Of a DNA stretch of 64,000 bases, positions 57,899 to 64,000 are shown one piece after another. The stretch covers positions 655,489 to 719,488 of the forward strand of contig JAJTWR010000003.1 in the NCBI GenBank assembly GCA_021613335.1, written 5' to 3'. The position numbers were made by a program, and so were the translations under genes. Below the pieces are notes generated by a model, which saw only the letters and a list, made by a program, of their open reading frames with translations, made no database searches and had not been told where the DNA came from. Position 1 is the stretch's first letter, and each line of letters begins with the position of its first letter. The stretch comes from Whitmania pigra (Eukaryota; Annelida; Clitellata; Hirudinida; Haemopidae).

Positions 57899-60800
57899 TC
57901 AAGCATATACAGATATCCAAGTGTTCCACATGGGAATATATTCCATCGATACATTTACAAATCCAGATTTGTGTTCGTTAATTTGACACAATTGCTTTTG
58001 AGCATTATAGCTGAAAGAATCGCCCTTGTAGTTGCCACAATATAAAGAACACTGAGCAGCAGTCAAAGAGACAAATTTCTTTATTGGGAATTTGATTCTT
58101 AGGTTTCTATGTGCTAACTTCCAAATTTTTGAATCTGCAAGATTTAATTCATAATTAGATAAAATACATTTTCAGTATCCAAAAATTAAGTCTTCACCCA
58201 AATATTTACAAAACATATTCTAGAATATATTGCCATTGATTTTAACTCATGGGATATACTTGCAAACAGTAAAAGTCCTCTAAGGCAGTGATCCCCATCT
58301 TTTTTTTATCGCCGCGGACCGGTAACAGTTTTATGATTTTACCTCGGCCCGCTGGGGTGCTGCGGGAGTTGATTGTTTATATTTTAAATTGTTTTGATTT
58401 AATCAATTTAATTTAATTGTGTTTAAATATGCTTTCAAAATAAAATACTTTAAAAAAAGAATATAAAGTGATTTTTAACATTTTAATTCACTAAAACGCT
58501 AAATCAATGAGATGTTAGCCGTATTGTTCTAGAATTTTCGAAAAGGCCATATATCGTCGTGTTAAAAGTTTCTTATCAAGGTTTGGTATTCTTAATAACA
58601 AACAATTCGGATTTCAAAAAAATCATTTAAAATACAGTCCGAACGGAAACCTTAAGGACACCCCATATTTTTTCTGTTTAACTCGTTAAATATAAGTTCA
58701 ATGTTGCTCAATTTTATACTTAATATCTCTTTATTGTAGACAAAAACATCTTGCAAAATTAAAAAAAAAATTTAGCAAGTAGATTTTGTAAAATATGCAA
58801 AATAGCATTTTAGGGCTGTTTGAAAACATTGAGGACATCCTTACTTATATCCAATAAAACTTGAAATTTTAACGGCATTATTAACGATGAGAAATTAAAC
58901 TGGTCTTTGCATACAAATTATGTTGCTTTCAAAATCTCAAAAAAATTTGATTGGTGTCATATCAAAGATCAGTTCATTTGTTGATTGGAAAATTCTTCTT
59001 ATGCTATACTATTCACTAATCTATCCCATTTATTGTAATATAGCTTGGGCATCTAACTATCTCTCTAAACTTATCCTTTTACTCACTTTCAAAAAATAAT
59101 AATTCGTATTATGTTTTGTCTCCACCCACGTGCTCATGTAAAGAACGTTTTTCTTTCAAATGGATTTCTGAATATTTATCAGATCAATAAATTCCAAACT
59201 TTCTTACTCTTTATAACTCTTTATATTTAATTATGAACATAACTTGCTGCTTTCCTTTCATAATATCTTTTGCAAATCTTCAGATATCCACTCTTACAAT
59301 CTTAGATCATCCAGTCAGTTCAGATCTGAATTTTTCCGTACAGCTTTCAAAAAATTCTTCATATGCTGTAAAGGTCCAATCTTGTTTTTTTTTTCTGCCA
59401 TCATCCCTTATTTCATTAAACACTTCCTCACTATTTAAATCCATTTTTAAAAACACATTGTCATGGCTGGGTTTCTGAGACCACCAGACATGGCTCTAAG
59501 ATTTGCTGTTAATAGGATGATTTATGGTTCGCGTGTGCATTCGATTCGATTATATGTTTAAGCCAATGCTATTCTTATACTCCAGGCGAAGGTAATTTAA
59601 AATAATGATTATTATTTTTAGGACAACTAGTTTAATCAACTGGTAGGCGTGGATTGACCTTTATTCGTGAATTTCGAATTGCTAATCAGATCCAACGTGT
59701 ATAAATATGGGCTCGATGAGAGCTGTTTTACGATGGTTTGATGACTGGTTTCTGACGGTTTCCTGTAGTTTAAGTCTAAGATATTTATCTTGTAAATAAA
59801 GATTTAGTTCCAATTCCTTGTTTCTGGTGAAGAACTTGGGGTTGGTGGTGGCAGCGGTACTACCTGTTACGGGCTTCGAGTGGAGAACGTGACATACCTC
59901 CTCTCCAGTTGTTGAATTTCACATTTCCTTATCACCTTATCATTCAATTTATCATCCTTGGTTTTTTATCACAGTACTGCTCCTAGTTTTGTCGTGTTTT
60001 CTTCATTTTTCATTGTTGTCATCAATTTTATAATGTCGTTGGCAATAGAATTTTTCCAATCGCAAGCTAGCTTTATCATTTATTTAACGACACTTTCAAA
60101 CGTGTTGTCATAATTTTGTCACTGCAACAGGTTATCCCTAGACGGGAATTAAATTCCCTAGGGATAGACCCTGAATTTGTGAATTTGTGATTTTTTTGTG
60201 TGATTAAAAAAAAATTAAAAAAAACAAAACAAGAGGGTTCCATTTTGGAGTAATAGGAGACAATGTAGTGTGTTGCTTAATCATTTGTTTTGGTAGCTGT
60301 CACTGCAGGGATTCACAGATAGGCTATCGGAAATGGCAACATGGGTTTAAGTGTTATTTTCGAAATAGAGGACAGATCAAAGGATCAAAAACGAACAGGC
60401 TTTTAGGTACAAATCTCTTTTTATGCACCGTGGAACGGACAAAGTGCTTGTTTAAAGGCCTCAATCTGCCTCTCTCCTTAAATAATTTTTACATGTTTTC
60501 GGGTTTGTATATCGATATACATAACGAAATATCAAATATAAAGTGTATTTCGATTGCATGACTATCAAAAAAATTGTTTTTTAAATTTTATTTGAAATTT
60601 TACAGGACATATATATTTCATAAAGTGATGTTATTTAAAAAAAACAGCGCAGTTGAAAGCTTCGGTAATAAGCGCTATAAAATTAAATTAGTTTATTATT
60701 TAAATTAGTTTAACATTTGTTGACTTTACTTAATTTCAAAATAATAACATCATCGTCGAGTAAAAGAAGGTATTTAGAATTACAACAAAAAAAGCTTGTT

Positions 60801-62209
60801 AGTGGATCGATCTGGTCTATGCCCAGAAGTTTTACTGATTTGTCCACTCATATGGGCAATGAAGAAATATTTAAACCGTGTGAATGTATTAAAAATACAA
60901 AGAGGTCAGTTTGGTCATACCCCTAAGGTGTCCAGACTTTTACTGTATTTATCAGTATGTTTTACACCTACTTTGGTTTAAAGGTGTGTAGGCCTCAACT
61001 TCACACATACCGACAAATTGACGAAAGATGTCTTGTTGTTGAACGTACAAGACTCTATAAGCAGGCAGATTGGCATTACATTGACAAGTGTTCCTTGTTC
61101 TAATGTTAGTTAAGATTCCGCAAGATGAATAATTATCAATTGGTAATCTGGCATCCTTGATGAAGAGGAAGTACAAGGCTATCCTATCAACTAAAAGCAA
61201 ACACAACATTAATTTAAGTGCACTAACTGCAATTTAAATTTTAATATAAAATGATTTTATGTGTTAAAGCAAACTTGCCATTAGAAGAAATCCGGACTGT
61301 GATAGTAACATAATCAATTATATAATTTTGCAACATGTCAATTTTTATCCAGATAACAATTTTACTTGATATAGGGTTGTAACATAATCCATGATTTGAA
61401 TCAGTGTCTCTTAATCCATCCACAACATTGAATATTGAGACGTCATTTTCTTTTATTGCTGGCTTTTTGTAAAGAACATTCTCCCTTTTTGGGCTAACTG
61501 TGTTTTTTAATTGAAATTTTGACATTTAATTTTAAAATTTAAAAAATGCAAAGAAATTCAAAATATATATAAAACATTAACAATTTAAGAGAAAACCATA
61601 ATTTTAATATCTTTACTTTCAGCCCAAGATCCGATTGCGTCGATTTCACAAATTACCAATGGATACAAAGACACTTTTGACTGAACAATAAACAGGTATC
61701 TCATCATATTCCATGACTCGTTTGAACAGTTAAATTTTGATATTTTTCCACCTGGATAAGAACCATTGGACACTAAAGAGCAGTTGATGGCAAGGTATGT
61801 TTGACTTGTAATATTTTCCACATTAGTAAGAAAAACTTGCAGGTAATCTAAATTTAAAAATTGCAAAATATTTGTATTTAAAAAAAATCAAGTAAAAGAT
61901 AAGACTTTGTAATTGCTTCAAGGTGTTAGATTTTTTTTTCAAAATCAACAAACAATTCCTAATATAGTAATATATAACACATAGATAATATTTACCAGAG
62001 GTCAGAACTCCATGAAGGGTCACACTTTGCACATTGTATCTCCACAACAGATCCACTGACATCCACTGATATCCGGCATATTTTGATTTAAAACATGTTT
62101 TAATATCTCCATCAACGGCCAAAAAGGCTGATTCATTTCCAGTGTAAGAACTCTGGTTGCAAAGTTTTCCATAAGCCACGTTTTCTTCCGCCATTATCAC
62201 GGTCCACAT
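57899..62209 (-). CDS. FTP-FTP-PAN lectin-like gene, copy 2 (intact)
   Basis: Minus-strand exons in order: 61996..62209, 61617..61847, 61279..61497, 60972..61190, 57899..58134; 1119 bp, 372 residues. Two fucolectin/F5-8-type-C-like domains, each split over two exons, are followed by a PAN/apple-like module (AQCSLYCGNYKGDSFSYN, QLCQIN) and end WNTWISVYA. Landmarks of the first are NVAYGKLCNQSS, AVDGDIKTCF, WMSVDL and ICEIDA; of the second VLYKKPAI, SNHGLCYNP, WIKIDM and MCEVEAY. The third donor is GC (AATG/GCAAGT). The last intron is 2.8 kb and full of repeats, so the PAN join is less certain; without splicing the protein stops at 60952. The start (MWTVIMAEEN) has no convincing signal peptide, so an upstream exon may be missing. 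Glycan binding is inferred from the family. Confidence 0.65.
58285..58380 (+). mobile_element. hAT-like terminus (relic), copy 2
   Basis: CAGTGATCCCCATC, a T run, CGCCGCGGACCGGTAAC and CGGCCCGCTGGGGTGC follow the general form of hAT ends. It is a longer version of the relic at 36672; no internal coding part remains. Confidence 0.45.
58381..59100. other. Repeat-rich intron sequence, no gene seen
   Basis: Shared with 36720-37740, but lacking both arms of the large palindrome found at 37381-37960. Confidence 0.4.
59460..59880 (+). mobile_element. Possible LTR-like fragment, copy 2
   Basis: TGTCATGGCTGGGTTTCTGA start, GTATAAATATGGG, AATAAAGATTT and then GGTTGGTGGTGGCAGCGG, resembling an LTR followed by a primer-binding region. 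The following 59880-60790 has no counterpart in copy 1 and may be retroelement leader, but I recognise no gag or polymerase in it. Confidence 0.3.
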
Positions 62210-62509
62210 GGAGGCTGATAATTTAGTTTTACAATAAGCTTAAGCATCAAGGGCACCCAACAATTTGTGTAGCGCCACATCCCAGGGTGCTTTGTCTCGG
62301 TGCAAGCTGTGGTTGAGAACGCGACACCTAACGACTTTTGGTTTTACCATCGTTGCGTAGAGCCAACTTGTTAGCCAATATTGTAATGTTTACCAACCTT
62401 TTGTAAAAAAAAACAGCAGCATTAACAAAACCATCCTGAATTCTGATTTACTATAAAATTCCTCCGACCAGAGACTTATGATGCAATGAACTCTTTTTGT
62501 TTTATAACT

Positions 62510-63545
62510 TTTTTCCAGATGTCAAACCGTCAATTCAAAAAGAAATGAATTTGTTAGAATCTAGAACTTTTTTCGAATGTCTAATTAAATCAGAATTTGA
62601 ATTTTTGCATGGAACATTGTTCGAATGTCTAATTACATCTGAATTTCAAGTTTTCGCAGGTCATCAAGTGTATAATTTGATTTTTTTTGCACGGAGCAGT
62701 GGCTAGCAATTTTTGAACAGGTCCTTTAATTTGATCGATTATTTTTCGCATAAATTCTGACAGTCACATGTCAAAATATCTCATCTGTCCAATATTATAT
62801 TGTACAGGTCATCAAGTCTAAAATTTGAGTTTTTTGGATGGAACAGGGGCCATCAATTTTTGCACATGTTATAAAGGTCATCAAAGTCTAGATGATTGAT
62901 ACTTAATGATTTGGAATTTGAAATGAACTTAAAAAGCCTTTTAATTTGGTCGATTAAATTTCGTATAAAATCTGACAGTCACCTGTGAAAATATAATATG
63001 TCTAAAACTTTATTGAGCAGGTCATCAAGTCTAAAATTTCAGTTTTTGCATGGAATTTCAACACATATCATAAAAGTCGTCAAAGTCCAGATGATTGATA
63101 CTAAAATATCTCATCTGTCGAAAACTTGATTGAGCAGGTCATCAAGTCTAAAATTTCAGTTTTTTTTGCATGGATGTGTAATTACATCAGAGTTTAAAGT
63201 TTTTACAGGTCATCAAGTCTAAAATTTTAGTTTTTTGCATGGAACTTATTTCGGATGTGTAATTACATCAGAATTTAAAGTTTTTACAGGTCATCAAGTC
63301 TAAAATTTGAGTTTTCGGCATGGAATTTTAACACATGCATAGAAGTCGTCAAAGTTCAGATGATTGATACTTAACGATTTGGAATTTGAAATGCACTTAT
63401 AAAGCCTTTTAATTTGATCGATTATGTTTCGTATAAAATCTGACAGTTATCTGTCGAAAACTATATTGTACAGGTCATCAAGTCCAAAATTTGAATTTTT
63501 AGCATGGAAATTGAACACATGTCATAAAAGTCGTCAATGTCCAGA
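62510..63545 (+). repeat. Degenerate tandem-repeat block, copy 2
   Basis: Same units as at 40800-41820 (CAGGTCATCAAGTCTAAAAT at about 62805, 63020, 63137, 63207 and 63290), rearranged relative to copy 1. It runs directly into the last part of the R15b tail exon. Confidence 0.7.
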
Positions 63546-63642
63546 TGATCTTCCATATTCTGACGATGGAGGAACTAAAAATGAGAGATATCAAGTGCTG
63601 GATAAAGATGAAGTTGCCAAAGAATGTCCTGCTTTCGCTTAG
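63546..63642 (+). pseudogene. R15b: remnant of the terminal exon only
   Basis: Encodes GGTKNERYQVLDKDEVAKEC followed by PAFA and a stop TAG at 63640-63642, matching the end of the R15 tail (ERYQVLDKDEVAKEC). No CUB-like, sushi-like or helix exon is found upstream, where the repeat block begins. The YQVL motif is intact, but the fragment cannot form a receptor. Confidence 0.8.
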
Positions 63643-63927
63643 ATGTCATGTGTTTTGATTCTTAAATTGTTACTTTTCTCAAATTTATGTAAATTATTTA
63701 TATTATTATTTATTCATTCATTAATTAAATAAAGACCGATAATTGAAATAGATTACATGCTTTTTTCGGATTTTTCTTAAAGATATATCAGGAAAACAAG
63801 TTCTGTAAGTATGAATAAAATTTACTGTCGTCGTATTAATTTTTATTTTGAGTGATTTAAGTAGACAATTCATTTTAAAGAAATACAATTAAATCACATG
63901 TTTTCCACATGTTTTTAAACACTTTTT

Positions 63928-63941
63928 TTGAGACGACCCCT
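63928..63941 (+). promoter_or_regulatory. Shared array promoter element of a gene beyond the window
   Basis: TTGAGACGACCCCT, a perfect consensus copy only 60 bp from the right edge. By the spacing seen elsewhere, an R-type first exon should start within about 30-100 bp after the window ends. Confidence 0.75.
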
Positions 63942-64000
63942 TGAAATTGCAGCGTGTATGCTTACCTTACCTAAGGTTGGCTCTAATATAACTTTGTGGA

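Noticed and set aside
60268..60561. Plus-strand open frame of 97 codons next to the LTR-like fragment
   Set aside because: I considered a retroelement gag or zinc knuckle, but the cysteine spacing fits neither and there is no second frame; left unannotated.
1..64000. tRNA or rRNA genes
   Set aside because: Only the tRNA-like SINE heads at 35484 and 57139 have A/B-box-like sequences; neither can be folded into a complete tRNA by eye.

Overview
This window is AT-rich animal DNA (GT-AG introns, mostly 60-500 bp, with symmetrical phase-1 domain exons), almost certainly from an invertebrate metazoan; I cannot name the lineage from sequence alone. It is dominated by a head-to-tail array of one seven-exon gene family, all on the + strand. 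I call the loci R0 to R15, and their second copies R9b to R15b. Intact members encode type I membrane proteins of about 415-453 residues: signal peptide (exon 1), SUEL/rhamnose-binding-lectin-like domain (exon 2), four-cysteine CUB-like module (exon 3), four-cysteine sushi-like module (exon 4), acidic or polar stalk (exon 5), transmembrane helix (exon 6, always 82 bp) and cytoplasmic tail (exon 7). The tail ends with a conserved YxxL motif (YYEL, YFVL, YFIL, YYVL or YQVL). Introns 1-5 are phase 1 and intron 6 is phase 2. For every gene called intact the summed exon lengths are an exact multiple of three, which is a strong internal check on the models.

Layout. R0 (only its last two exons) and R1-R3 (1-7.5 kb) form one subclass, with FGR in the SUEL domain and YYEL in the tail. 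R4-R8 (7.6-19.5 kb) and R9-R14 (19.6-34.1 kb) form a second subclass, with YGR/FGRM and YFVL-type tails. From 34.1 to 41.8 kb lie transposon remnants, satellite-like repeats and a minus-strand gene for a secreted-type protein with two fucolectin (FTP, F5/8-C-like) domains and a PAN/apple domain. R15 (41.8-43.2 kb) is 5'-truncated and frameshifted. The block from R9 to R15 (about 19.4-43.2 kb) is then repeated as R9b-R15b plus a second FTP-FTP-PAN gene (about 43.8-63.6 kb). The two copies differ by datable events: a hAT-like element in R9 intron 1 with an 8-bp target duplication, a foldback element in R13b exon 1 with a 9-bp target duplication, a deletion that removes most of R14b, and replacement of most of R15b by repeats.

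Every R gene whose first exon is present has a shared 14-bp element, consensus TTGAGACGAYCCCT, about 90-160 bp before the ATG and usually 33-52 bp before a TATA box. One more copy lies at the right edge (63928), so the array probably continues. In R7 the element reads TTGGGACTTTCCCT, which contains a textbook kappaB sequence. Lectin/CUB/sushi ectodomains, YxxL tails, a common promoter element, rapid duplication, homogenised exons and several broken copies suggest a fast-evolving cluster of surface recognition receptors (innate immunity or self/non-self recognition). That role is inference; the sequence shows only the architecture.
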